Shown piece after piece: positions 1 through 8,033 of a DNA stretch of 64,000 nt. The stretch covers positions 1-64,000 of the forward strand of contig CAJQUW010015464.1 in the NCBI GenBank assembly GCA_907163375.1, written 5' to 3'. The DNA comes from Prostheceraeus crozeri (taxonomy: Eukaryota > Platyhelminthes > Polycladida > Euryleptidae). Position 1 is the stretch's first letter. Every line of letters begins with the position of its first letter. Below the pieces are notes generated by a model. That model saw nothing but the letters and a program-made list of their open reading frames with translations. It made no database searches and was not told the DNA's origin. A program made the translations under genes and the position numbers.

Positions 1-1
1 A

Positions 2-1179
2 GAAGAAGAGCGGGAAATAGTATATAAATTTAATACTCAAACATTTAGACCTAAAACTGGAATATTCTCTGTTGTGTTTCAATATCCGAATGATATGTTT
101 TTCCAACCAGTTCCTATAAAAGATAAAGTTAAAAATCAAAATAATAATTCTCATGTAAAAGTAATCAGGTTTAGAAATGGTATATGTTATGATGTATTAA
201 CTTCTGTAGACATACAAGAAATTGTTAGATGTGGGGGAAAATCTTACATATTACTGATGGTATAATTTATGAAAAAAATTATCAAGTTTCACCATTTCGA
301 AATTATATTGAAAAACTTTTTAATTTGAGAAAAAGATATAAAACAGAAGGAAATACTGTAGGTGATGAGTTAATTAAATTATTGATGAATTCGCTATATG
401 GCAAAACTGTGCAAAAAGATATAACCACTAAATATCATTTATGGAATGAGAATACATTGAGAAAAAATTTCACTCAAGAAGTAAAAGATTATGAAAAATT
501 AAATGATGAACAATATTTAGCGAAAGTAGAAATGGAAGATGATGAATTTCTCAAAACTAATATTGTAAAAGATGGGAAAACGTCATTCATGCCATCACAC
601 TTAGGTTCTTTCATTCTTTCTCACTCTAGAAGAATCATGAATAACTTTATTTTAGAAATTAATGGTTTCAAAGAAAAATACATTCATTATACAGATACTG
701 ATTCAATATATATTTCCAATGAGCTCTTTAATAAATTAGATGCTGCTGGATATGTTGGAGGAGAATTGTGTCAAGGGAAAAATGGTGGAATTATTTTTGC
801 AATGTTTATTGCACCTAAAGTAAAATACTGTATTACTGTAGATGAGCAAGGGAGACTTAGTGAAAAGAAAACATTCAAAGGATATTCACAAGATAAAGTA
901 AAAGTAGAAGATTTTCTAAAATTATATTCGGGGAAAACATTATCGACTACAGTTAATAAACCATGGAAAAGATCTTTAGAAACTGGAATTAGTATTCCTG
1001 ATAAAAATAATAATACTGAAGAAAAAAAATTTTCTGGTCAAATAAATATTCTTAAACGTCAAGCACCTGATGAAAATGAAATTATGTTACCTTATAACGG
1101 AGAAGATATTCAAGCTGAAATATTTCAAACAATAATCTGTGAGAGTAATTTAAGTGATGATGATGACACGTGGGAATAA
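2..1179 (+). CDS. Protein-primed type B DNA polymerase, C-terminal part, frame-broken
   Basis: This is the replicative polymerase of the element. The frame is open from base 2, so the N terminus is outside the window. Visible motifs are KLLMNSLYG (motif B, around 370-405) and YTDTDSIYI (motif C, catalytic Asp pair, around 690-715). The protein ends in an acidic tail DDDDTWE. The frame starting at base 2 stops at 263-265, while the homologous continuation runs in the -1 frame from about 229. The switch falls at GGGAAAA (235-241), which keeps homology without residue loss after a -1 slip. A one-base homopolymer deletion, real or a sequencing error, explains it equally well. No intron is seen. 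Confidence 0.93.
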
Positions 1180-1189
1180 TAATTTTTTT

Positions 1190-1335
1190 ATTACATCTAA
1201 AAATTTTATAACATCTAAAAAATTTATAACATCTAAAAAATTTATTACATCTAAAAACTTATTACATCTAAAAACTTATTACATCTAAAAACTTATTACA
1301 TCTAAAAATTTTATTACATATGAAAATATATTTAT
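1190..1335. repeat. 17-18 bp AT-rich tandem repeat after the polymerase gene
   Basis: About eight copies of a unit containing TTACATCTAAAAA lie between the polymerase stop and the 3' end of the minus-strand gene. Early units read ATAACATCTAAAAAATTT and later ones ATTACATCTAAAAACTT. The convergent position suggests a 3'-end or spacer function rather than a promoter. Confidence 0.9.
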
Positions 1336-1371
1336 CGAATATTTTGGTATTTTCTATTAAGTTTTATCATA

Positions 1372-2700
1372 TTAAGTTTCATCATATAATGTTTTATCAA
1401 AAGATAATTTAAATTTATTTTCACTAACTATTGATTCTTCATCATCATCATCAATTGATTCTTCATCATCATCATAAATTGTTTCTTCATCATCATAAAT
1501 TACACTTTTTGGTATAGGATACCATTCCCTGATAGGAATATCTAATTCTAAATTACATTTCTTATCTGATAATAATATAATAGAGAAAAATATTGGTCTT
1601 TGATCTCTTTTGGAAAATTTAATAACACCACCATAATCTGAATCACTTTTAGTTTTTATTAAAGATGATAAAATTTTAAATTGATTAGATGTAAATCCTA
1701 ATTTAAATTTTGTAGACCCGACGCATAGTTGTCTAACAGTATCTTCAACTATACCATCATTATTATTTTCAATTGTAAGAAAATGAAATTTAGATAAATT
1801 TTTATAATTACTAATATTTTTATAATCTTTTTTACCATTTACACCATTTTCAGATGTTTCTGAATCATCATATATATTATCATCATCTATATTATTATCA
1901 TCTATATTATTATCATCTATATTATTATCATTATTATCATAAGATTCTTTAAGATCGGGCAAAGCCCTAGAACCTTCGGTTCGTTTATTATGATTATGGT
2001 CATTGTTAATAGTATAAGGTGTAGTCCACATATAAATTTTCTCTTGTTGAGCTAAACCATTTATATAAGATTTTAATAAATTAATATTTAAGTTTGAATA
2101 TAATCCTATATACGTATCATCATCATATCTTTGCGGCATTTCTAATGTTTCTTGTTTATAAATTGTATCTCTATAATAAACTTGACATAATAATTCTTCA
2201 TTATGTTTTTTACTCTCTATGTGAATGTTATATTGATTTTGATCGTCAACAAATAATCTTATTTTTTCTTTGGAAAAAGATTTTAATTTTTTAACTAATT
2301 CTTTAATATTTATATAATTAATAATTTTATTTTCTATCCACTCAGTATTACTAATCGGTAAAACTGCTCTAATGAATCCGTAAACATTATTATGTCCTAT
2401 TATAACCATATTTTCTTTATTTAATTCAACATAAGCTACATCATTATATTTACTTACAATCTCCATAAATTTAATAAATGGATCACCTGGAAATAAACAA
2501 TAATTAGTTTCTATAGAAGGTAAACCTTTAGTCTGTTCTCTAAATATTTCGGCTTGTAATTCAAACAAAAGATTAACATCTATACATGGATTATTATTAT
2601 TATTATCAAAACATTTATTTTCAAATCCCGTTGATCTCGTCGAATAAGAAGAACAGGATGATGCGGGCGAATATAATTTTTTTAAATTTGGATTTTCCAT
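1372..2700 (-). CDS. 442-aa viral protein, possible sliding-clamp (PCNA-like) fold
   Basis: No confident family match. Residues about 73-180 and 195-395 each alternate beta-like segments with a short helix. The pattern FIKFMEIVSKYNDVAYVEL, then IINYINIKELVKKLKSF, then KEKIRLFVDD recalls a PCNA/Rad9-type clamp half. The second half contains FTSNQFKILSSLIKT. An Asn/Asp-rich low-complexity insert (about 231-300) and an acidic tail (402-428) are present. The ATG at 2700 is preceded on its strand by an A/T-rich tract, and the gene diverges from the fibre gene across six 28-bp repeats. Proximity to PolB would suit a processivity factor, but this is inference. Two tiny palindromes (1957-1982) are translated inside it. 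Confidence 0.75.
   Translation of the reverse strand: MENPNLKKLYSPASSCSSYSTRSTGFENKCFDNNNNNPCIDVNLLFELQAEIFREQTKGLPSIETNYCLFPGDPFIKFMEIVSKYNDVAYVELNKENMVIIGHNNVYGFIRAVLPISNTEWIENKIINYINIKELVKKLKSFSKEKIRLFVDDQNQYNIHIESKKHNEELLCQVYYRDTIYKQETLEMPQRYDDDTYIGLYSNLNINLLKSYINGLAQQEKIYMWTTPYTINNDHNHNKRTEGSRALPDLKESYDNNDNNIDDNNIDDNNIDDDNIYDDSETSENGVNGKKDYKNISNYKNLSKFHFLTIENNNDGIVEDTVRQLCVGSTKFKLGFTSNQFKILSSLIKTKSDSDYGGVIKFSKRDQRPIFFSIILLSDKKCNLELDIPIREWYPIPKSVIYDDEETIYDDDEESIDDDDEESIVSENKFKLSFDKTLYDET
1957..1982. repeat. Two adjacent tiny palindromes inside the minus-strand gene
   Basis: GGGC-AAA-GCCC (1957-1967) and GAACC-TTC-GGTTC (1970-1982) lie inside the coding sequence, at the edge of its Asn/Asp-rich insert (around KRTEGSRALP). 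Both have a 3-nt loop, like many others in the element. Confidence 0.9.
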
Positions 2701-2876
2701 TTTTTTATTTTTATTAGAAAAAATTTTATTTTTTATTTTTATTAGAAAAAATTTTATTTTTTATTTTTATTAGAAAAAATTTTATTTTTTATTTTTATTA
2801 GAAAAAATTTTATTTTTTATTTTTATTAGAAAAAATTTTATTTTTTATTTTTATTAGAAAAAATTTTATTTTTTTA
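2701..2876. promoter_or_regulatory. Six 28-bp repeats in a divergent promoter region
   Basis: The motif ATTAGAAAAAATTTTATT recurs exactly every 28 bp from about 2713 to 2853. The repeats fill the whole spacer between the divergent 442-aa gene and the fibre-like gene. A shared bidirectional promoter built from an amplified element is the natural reading, but promoter activity is inferred. Confidence 0.8.
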
Positions 2877-2885
2877 TTGTTAAAA

Positions 2886-3773
2886 ATGATGTTACCAAAT
2901 GTTGGTGGAGGTGCATATATCCCGAATAATCGTGAATTAGAAATAGAGATAGAAAATTATATTATGAAAACTGGAGACGTTTTATCTGGTCCATTGCATC
3001 TTTCTATTCTTCCGCAACAAAATACAGAGTTAACAAATAAACAATATGTTGATACACAAATCAATGATTTAAAAGAAAAATATATAAACGATGTTTTGGT
3101 TCCACTGATGAATGAATTAAAGTTGCTAAAACTTAATGACAAATCATTAAACGAAAAATTATTAAAACTTGATAAAAAGGATAGAGAGCTAGAAGCAGAT
3201 AAAGCAAAACTTTTTAAAAAGATTTCTGAACAATCAAAAATTTTAATATTACTTTCTTTAAATTTAAAATCTGCTGTAATTAAAAATAAACATCAGATAA
3301 AAATGTTAAAAGAACAATTAGAAGATGAAATAGAAAATCTACCTGAAAGAATTAAAAAAAATTTAAAGCAGTTACAAACTACATTCCAAAAAAGTGTTGA
3401 TGAATTGAGTTCTAAAATTACTCAACAAATGAAAAAGATGAATAGAATAATAAATGAAGTAAACTCACTTAATCAAAGAGTTGATAAAATGAAAACTCTT
3501 AAAATCAATTTAGAAAATGAATTAAAGAAAAATTTACAAGAAAACTCTAAAGAAAATAAAGAACAGTTAGATTCTGTTAAAAGACAATTAGATGTTCTTA
3601 AAATTAAGTTAAATGCACTTAAAACGGCATTGAAGATTAATCAGCAGAAAATGCAAGTTAATAGAAAAGAAATTAAAGTACATCACACGCTGCTTGACGC
3701 AATAGATAAAGTGCAACAGTCAATTAATAAAGTTATCTCGAAGTTGTTGTCCATTCACAAACGTAAATCTTGA
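2886..3773 (+). CDS. Fibre-like coiled-coil virion protein
   Basis: I start at the ATG at 2886. A TTG at 2877 extends the frame but has no support. Residues about 27-58 (MKTGDVLSGPLHL then NKQYVDTQI) resemble the short motif that precedes trimeric shafts in phage tail-fibre and other fibre proteins. The rest, about residues 60-295, is almost continuous Lys/Glu/Leu-rich coiled coil. Inferred role: an extended trimeric surface or attachment protein. It could instead be an internal scaffold. It sits directly upstream of the small virion-type and capsid-like genes on the same strand. Confidence 0.7.
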   Translation: MMLPNVGGGAYIPNNRELEIEIENYIMKTGDVLSGPLHLSILPQQNTELTNKQYVDTQINDLKEKYINDVLVPLMNELKLLKLNDKSLNEKLLKLDKKDRELEADKAKLFKKISEQSKILILLSLNLKSAVIKNKHQIKMLKEQLEDEIENLPERIKKNLKQLQTTFQKSVDELSSKITQQMKKMNRIINEVNSLNQRVDKMKTLKINLENELKKNLQENSKENKEQLDSVKRQLDVLKIKLNALKTALKINQQKMQVNRKEIKVHHTLLDAIDKVQQSINKVISKLLSIHKRKS

Positions 3774-3775
3774 TC

Positions 3776-3864
3776 GGAGCGAAGCTCCTCAGGTTACTAA
3801 CCAATCGGAGCGAAGCTCCTCGAGGCTTTAGCCGATCGGACCAAAGGTCCTCAGGTTACTAACC
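3776..3864. repeat. Cluster of tiny palindromes in a spacer
   Basis: In order: GGAGC-GAA-GCTCC (3776-3788), GGTT-ACT-AACC (3792-3802), GGAGC-GAA-GCTCC (3807-3819), GGCT-TT-AGCC (3824-3833), GGACC-AAA-GGTCC (3838-3850), GGTT-ACT-AACC (3854-3864). They are separated by a few bases, often CAATCG or GATCGG. They follow the fibre gene stop, so a 3'-end hairpin function is possible. Confidence 0.95.
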
Positions 3865-3908
3865 AATCGTAAATATTTTTTCTCAAAAGTCAAATTTAAT
3901 CCTAAAAA

Positions 3909-4406
3909 ATGCCTATAATTTATAAACACAATCTTAAACATTTTGCTTCAAATCAAAAAATTGCTCATGAACCACGTATGAATCCTGTTTATCATTATGA
4001 TAATAGAGAAACAGTCGGAACACAAAAGTTCCTAGGCACCGCAGGTGCCGTTCACACGGAAGGAGCTGGGATCTTCTCTGGTATTGGTAGTATCGTTAAC
4101 TTAATTAAAAATAATAAAGATTTGATTACATCTGCCGCAAATGGAGCAGCTGCTATAGGTAGTACAGCTAGTGCAATATCAAATGCTGTCAAGTCTCAAA
4201 ACGAATTAAAACAACTAGAAGCTATTCGTAAACTTAGGAATGATTCCGAAGAACTAAAAAATTTAAAAAAACTTTCAGAGGAAACAAAAAATAAAATTGC
4301 TAACATTGCTGTTGGGGAAACCTTGAGGAGCGGAGCTCCGTCTGATAGTAAACATAATGAAAAAACAATTGAAGAAATAAGAGGTAATGGGCTACCAAAA
4401 TTCTAA
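3909..4406 (+). CDS. 165-aa virion-type protein with Gly/Ala hydrophobic segment
   Basis: Family not recognised by name. The N-terminal third is polar. Residues about 48-93 form a Gly/Ala/Ile-rich hydrophobic stretch able to insert in or perturb membranes, and 95-130 is a charged helix with coiled-coil character. The C terminus contains IRGNG, which fits the adenain cleavage consensus (M/I/L)XGX-G, so it may be a substrate of the protease at 8071-8529. Two palindromes (4035-4049, 4327-4339) are translated inside it. The size and hydrophobic profile recall minor virion proteins of adenovirus-like particles. The start is set by ATG 3909 in the context CCTAAAAAATG. Confidence 0.7.
   Translation: MPIIYKHNLKHFASNQKIAHEPRMNPVYHYDNRETVGTQKFLGTAGAVHTEGAGIFSGIGSIVNLIKNNKDLITSAANGAAAIGSTASAISNAVKSQNELKQLEAIRKLRNDSEELKNLKKLSEETKNKIANIAVGETLRSGAPSDSKHNEKTIEEIRGNGLPKF
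4035..4049. repeat. Tiny palindrome in coding sequence
   Basis: GGCACC-GCA-GGTGCC, a 6-bp stem with a 3-nt loop, inside the 165-aa gene. Confidence 0.9.
4327..4339. repeat. Tiny palindrome in coding sequence
   Basis: GGAGC-GGA-GCTCC, inside the 165-aa gene. It has the same stem as the spacer hairpins at 3776 and 3807, here with a GGA loop, and encodes part of RSGAPS. Confidence 0.9.
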
Positions 4407-4499
4407 AATTATATTTTAGTAAAATTTTTTAGTAATTTTTTTAGTAAAAATTTTTTCTGTCTGTGAGAAAAACAAAAAGGCAAATTATTTTTTATAAAA

Positions 4500-5834
4500 A
4501 TGTCTTCGCTTATCGAAAATAAATTTAGATTAGACGATCCTCCGTTCGTCAGTAATAATCAAAAAAAGAATGACTATATAAGAATTGCTATGAATCCCGG
4601 ATCTTCCAGTAGAGTAAATACTGGAGGTGATTTAATTTTTGAAGTTGATAATCAGCAGAGTTATATATATTTACCTGATTCGTTTTTACATTGTGAATAT
4701 TCTTTATATAGTGATGCTAATTTTACAACACCATTACCAGAAACCGATAATATTGCACTAGAGAATAATTTTTTTCCAAGATTATTTACACAAATGCGTT
4801 TAGATGTTGCAACTCAAAATATAGAAACAATAAGTGATTCTCCAGGTGTAATTGATACAATGCTTAGATTTATAACAATTGGTGAAAATAATAAAAAGCA
4901 TGAAATCGAAGGTTGGTTTCCTGATACTAATGATGGTATAATTGTTGATGATTTAACTCACGCTGGAACAGATGCAGCAGGAATTGCGAAAGATGTAGAA
5001 AATATTGCAAAACATTTAAATAAAACAAATAATGATGCATATAAAGAAAGACGTGAATTTAACAAGAAAAGTAAACAGACAGTTAATTGGTCATTGTCTC
5101 CATTATTCGGATATTTAGATTATGACAAAATATCATATCAATTAAAATTTAAATTAATAATTCATCGTACAGCAAATAATGAATTAATCTTTTTTGGTAA
5201 GACTGGAAAAAAAGCATATTTAAAAATTGATAGACTTGAATGGTGGATTAAACATATTACTCCTAGTTTAGAGATTGAAACAGCTATTGCAAAAAGATTA
5301 AATACTAACAAACCAATTCCAGTAAATTTTCTAAAGCGTACTGCTAGTTCAGTAACTTTTTCAGAGCAAAGATTTAACTGGCATTTTACTAGAACTGCGA
5401 ATACTCCAAGATATTTATTACTAACTTTTCAAAGAAATAATTCTCCAAGTTTTGATAAGAACAATAATATTTTTCATATTAATACAATTCGAAGTTTACA
5501 AGTTTCATTAAATCAAACCCGATATCCAATTGATCCATTAAGATTCGATGATACCAATAATCAATTTATGGAAGGATATGATTCTTATCGAAATCTTTGT
5601 ATAGAATTTGGAGTTGAACCACAATTAACTCCTGGAGATTGGAGACATTTATATCCAATTTTCTGTTTCGATTTAAGTGCACAATCTGAAGATATTATTA
5701 AAAATGGTTGTGATGTAACAATTAATATTGAAAAGAAAGATTCCACAACTTCATTGATAGCTTATGGTTTATTGCTAGAAGATGTAAAATATTCTATTGA
5801 AATTCTTAATGGAAAGATGACTAGGATAGGCTAA
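4500..5834 (+). CDS. Probable major capsid protein (double jelly-roll type)
   Basis: 444 residues rich in predicted beta strands. The N-terminal region (about 45-60) has QQSYIYLPDSFLHCEY, the middle has RLEWWIKHITP (about 248-258), then RYLLLTFQRN (about 301-310), a segment with RYPIDPLRFD, and a C-terminal IAYGLLLEDVKYSIEIL. This order of landmarks matches, as I know the family, the capsid-like protein found beside PolB in animal Polinton/adintovirus-type elements. Such proteins build the icosahedral shell. The assignment rests on pattern rather than a search. The start at ATG 4500 follows TTTTTATAAAA. The stop codon lies inside a palindrome (5829-5838). Confidence 0.75.
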   Translation: MSSLIENKFRLDDPPFVSNNQKKNDYIRIAMNPGSSSRVNTGGDLIFEVDNQQSYIYLPDSFLHCEYSLYSDANFTTPLPETDNIALENNFFPRLFTQMRLDVATQNIETISDSPGVIDTMLRFITIGENNKKHEIEGWFPDTNDGIIVDDLTHAGTDAAGIAKDVENIAKHLNKTNNDAYKERREFNKKSKQTVNWSLSPLFGYLDYDKISYQLKFKLIIHRTANNELIFFGKTGKKAYLKIDRLEWWIKHITPSLEIETAIAKRLNTNKPIPVNFLKRTASSVTFSEQRFNWHFTRTANTPRYLLLTFQRNNSPSFDKNNNIFHINTIRSLQVSLNQTRYPIDPLRFDDTNNQFMEGYDSYRNLCIEFGVEPQLTPGDWRHLYPIFCFDLSAQSEDIIKNGCDVTINIEKKDSTTSLIAYGLLLEDVKYSIEILNGKMTRIG

Positions 5835-5855
5835 AGCCAGGAGGAGCTTCGCTCC
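5829..5855. repeat. Palindrome pair spanning the capsid-gene stop
   Basis: GGCT-AA-AGCC (5829-5838) contains the TAA stop of the capsid-like gene. GGAGC-TTC-GCTCC (5843-5855) follows. A hairpin at a stop codon could mark an RNA 3' end. Confidence 0.9.
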
Positions 5856-5881
5856 GATAAGTTAATTAAAATTTTTTTCTT

Positions 5882-5999
5882 AACTAGAATAGATTAAAAA
5901 TTCTTAACTTAAAATTTTTTCATAACTAGAATAGATTAAAATGTTTTCATAACTAGAATAGATTTAAATTTTTGATAACTTAAAATTTTTTTATTAAAA
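5882..5999. promoter_or_regulatory. AT-rich spacer with three AACTAGAATAGATT copies
   Basis: The 14-mer AACTAGAATAGATT occurs at 5882, 5924 and 5951 in a T/A-rich spacer ending at the ATG at 6000. It repeats the pattern of a private tandem repeat just upstream of a gene. Promoter function is inferred. Confidence 0.7.
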
Positions 6000-6125
6000 A
6001 TGTCGCAAGCGAAAAGTAATAATAATAATAAAACTGTTGAATTAAAATTACGTAATATTGTTGACAAAAATACACCTAAAACTATTACGATTAACAAAAA
6101 AAAGTATTACATAAGAAACCAATGA
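6000..6125 (+). CDS. 41-codon ORF overlapping the next gene (possible -1 frameshift partner)
   Basis: ATG 6000 follows TTATTAAAA, the same start context as the other genes. The short basic product begins MSQAKSNNNN and ends KKYYIRNQ. Its TGA (6123-6125) overlaps the next ATG in ATGA. An A-AAA-AAG heptamer lies in frame at 6098-6104, and the -1 frame is open from there into the downstream gene, giving a fusion of about 161 residues. That size is close to the sister gene at 3909-4406. Alternatives are termination-reinitiation at ATGA, or a single gene broken by an indel. Confidence 0.6.
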   Translation: MSQAKSNNNNKTVELKLRNIVDKNTPKTITINKKKYYIRNQ

Positions 6126-6484
6126 TAGAGAATATTCAATTACAAGAAGAAAAGAATGGCGGGATTCTCCCATTAATTCCACTAATAATAGGTGGCATAG
6201 CAGCTGCAGGAAGTGTTGCAGGTGGGACAGCTGGTATTGTCCAAGCAGTAAATAAAAATAAATCAGAGAAGGCAGCATTAGAAGAACAAAAACGTCATAA
6301 TAGAGAGTTAGAGAAAGTTGCTAGGGGTGAAGGAGTAGTAGATAATTTTATTAGTAAATTAAAATTAGTTGATGAAGGAAAACGAGTTCTTAAAAATATT
6401 CTCCACAATGTTGATGATTTAATTGAAATTAAAGAAACTAAAGATGGTTCTGGAATATATCTAAGTCCTAGTATGATTCGGTAA
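6122..6484 (+). CDS. 120-aa virion-type protein with membrane-active-looking segment
   Basis: Residues about 13-42 are strongly hydrophobic and Gly/Ala-rich (GGILPLIPLIIGGIAAAG onward). A charged helix follows (about 46-70), with a C terminal GSGIYLSPSMIR. Small proteins with this profile are common next to the capsid gene of Polinton/adintovirus elements and are compared with minor core or membrane-lytic proteins. A specific family is not claimed. The ATG at 6122 has no A-rich context of its own, which favours translational coupling to, or frameshifting from, the upstream 41-codon ORF. Confidence 0.7.
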   Translation: MIENIQLQEEKNGGILPLIPLIIGGIAAAGSVAGGTAGIVQAVNKNKSEKAALEEQKRHNRELEKVARGEGVVDNFISKLKLVDEGKRVLKNILHNVDDLIEIKETKDGSGIYLSPSMIR

Positions 6485-6492
6485 TAACCTCA

Positions 6493-6591
6493 GGACCTTT
6501 GGTCCGATCGGCTAAATCCTCTGAACAAAGTTCTATCGGCTAAAGCCTCAGGACCTTTGGTCCGATCGGCTAAAGCCTCTGAACAAAGTTC
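6493..6591. repeat. Two tandem units of tiny palindromes in a spacer
   Basis: GGACC-TTT-GGTCC (6493-6505), GAAC-AAA-GTTC (6523-6533), GGCT-AA-AGCC (6538-6547), GGACC-TTT-GGTCC (6551-6563), GGCT-AA-AGCC (6568-6577), GAAC-AAA-GTTC (6581-6591). The arrangement is two copies of a roughly 58-bp unit. It follows the 120-aa gene stop, like the cluster after the fibre gene. Confidence 0.95.
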
Positions 6592-6641
6592 CATTAGGTA
6601 CAACATTTATTTTATCTTTTAAATTTTTTTTATCTTTTAAA

Positions 6642-7991
6642 ATGAATTCTACAAATTCCGAAAATTTAATTAAATTAAAAATTTCTAATTTAGATTTATT
6701 GAATTATCTATTAAACAAAAATGAAAACTCAAATTATCAGCATATTGGAGGTGACAAGAACAAAGTTCCATACCACTTCGGTGGTGATATACAAAAAACA
6801 TTAGAAAACTTTCCTGGATTTATTTGGAGTAAATATTCGAAAGAAAAACATCTTCCTGGTCATTCATATACCGGTCCAGGAACTCGATTAGATATAAGAC
6901 TAGATGAGAATAATAATCCGAAACCAGGTGAAGAACCAATAAATAGAGTAGATGCCGCAGCTTACAGGCATGATTTAGCTTATCGAAATCATGATCTAAG
7001 TTCTCGACATGCAGCTGATAAGAAGATGATTCAAGAATTAGATAGTATTCAAAACCCTACATTTAGAGAAAAAATTGAAAGAATGTTTGTTAAGAAAGCT
7101 TTACAAGCTAAAATATTATTCGGACAGGGTTTAAATGAAACGACAGCAAAGCTGTCTGAGAGCAACGCTCGAACTAATAACTCTGAGAGCAACGCTGGAA
7201 CCTACGCGTCCGAAATCCACAAGGAATATAGAAGGCCTAAATATTTATTGAAAGTAAAAGTATTCAATAAAGATGATATTTGGAGTGCTGATCTTATTCA
7301 TATGCCGAATGAAGGGGACTACAAGTACGCATTGACCGTTATAGATTTATATACACGATACGCTTGGGTAAAGCCTTTAAAAAATAAAAGTGGTCTATCA
7401 GTTAAATATGCGTTTGAAGGAATCTTTAAAGAAAGTAATAGAAAGCCAAGGAAATTGTTTGTTGATAAAGGATCGGAATTTTATAACCGAAACGTTCAGC
7501 CACTATTTGAAACTGTTTATTCAACTGAAAATGCAGGGAAGGCCGTAGTGATAGAAAGATTCAATCGGACGTTGAAAAATATAATTTTCAAAAAATTTAC
7601 TCAGCAAGGAAATCAGAAATGGTTGAAGATATTACCAGGAGTTGTAGAAGAGTACAATAATAAAGTTCATTCTGGTATTGAAGAAACCCCAAAGAATGCT
7701 TCTGACGACCCTGATTTGATACGAAAGAAAATATTCGAGAATAATAATTTGAATGAGAGTAATCCGAATTTGCAGAAACTTAAGCCGAAATTTAAAATTG
7801 GAGATAGAGTTAGAATATTTAAATATAAGAATAAATTTGAAAAAGGCTTTGTTGGTTATTGGACTAAAGAAATATTTGAAATTTCTAAAATAAATCAAAG
7901 TTATCCGATTACTTACGAAATCAAAGATTTAGATGATGAAGATATCAGAGGCCGTTTTTATCAAAATGAATTACAACGAACTGAGCTTTAG
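6642..7991 (+). CDS. Parvovirus-type phospholipase A2 fused to Polinton integrase
   Basis: One 449-residue frame with two enzymes. Residues 69-120: calcium loop YTGPG (76-80) and catalytic HD (110-111) in HDLAY, the signature of the VP1-type PLA2 that opens endosomal membranes during entry. Residues about 205-345: DDE integrase with Asp217 (WSADL), Asp275 (FVDKGSEF) and Glu305 (VIERFNRTLK), followed by an SH3/chromo-like C-terminal domain (FKIGDRVRIF and GRFYQNEL). I see no HHCC zinc domain. The linker (about 162-195) carries palindromes at 7142-7170, so read-through of two former genes is possible. Asp275 and Glu305 have 29 intervening residues, fewer than the usual 35. The protein is probably a precursor or a mis-joined pair. 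ATG 6642 follows ATCTTTTAA. Confidence 0.93.
   Translation: MNSTNSENLIKLKISNLDLLNYLLNKNENSNYQHIGGDKNKVPYHFGGDIQKTLENFPGFIWSKYSKEKHLPGHSYTGPGTRLDIRLDENNNPKPGEEPINRVDAAAYRHDLAYRNHDLSSRHAADKKMIQELDSIQNPTFREKIERMFVKKALQAKILFGQGLNETTAKLSESNARTNNSESNAGTYASEIHKEYRRPKYLLKVKVFNKDDIWSADLIHMPNEGDYKYALTVIDLYTRYAWVKPLKNKSGLSVKYAFEGIFKESNRKPRKLFVDKGSEFYNRNVQPLFETVYSTENAGKAVVIERFNRTLKNIIFKKFTQQGNQKWLKILPGVVEEYNNKVHSGIEETPKNASDDPDLIRKKIFENNNLNESNPNLQKLKPKFKIGDRVRIFKYKNKFEKGFVGYWTKEIFEISKINQSYPITYEIKDLDDEDIRGRFYQNELQRTEL
6758..6784. repeat. Tiny palindromes in the PLA2-coding part
   Basis: GAAC-AAA-GTTC (6758-6768) and CCAC-TTCG-GTGG (6773-6784), both translated, just before the PLA2 domain. Confidence 0.8.
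7142..7170. repeat. Tiny palindromes in the PLA2-integrase linker
   Basis: GACAGC-AAA-GCTGTC (7142-7156) and GAGC-AAC-GCTC (7160-7170). A partial third copy, GAGAGCAACGCT, follows near 7185. They encode the Ser/Asn/Thr-rich linker between the two enzymes. Confidence 0.9.
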
Positions 7992-8033
7992 CTTTTTAAT
8001 TATCATTATTATTATTATTGGAACTAACGTTTC

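Noticed and set aside
2877-2885. TTG as start of the fibre-like protein
   Set aside because: An ATG follows three codons later at 2886, matching the A-rich ATG context used by the neighbouring genes.
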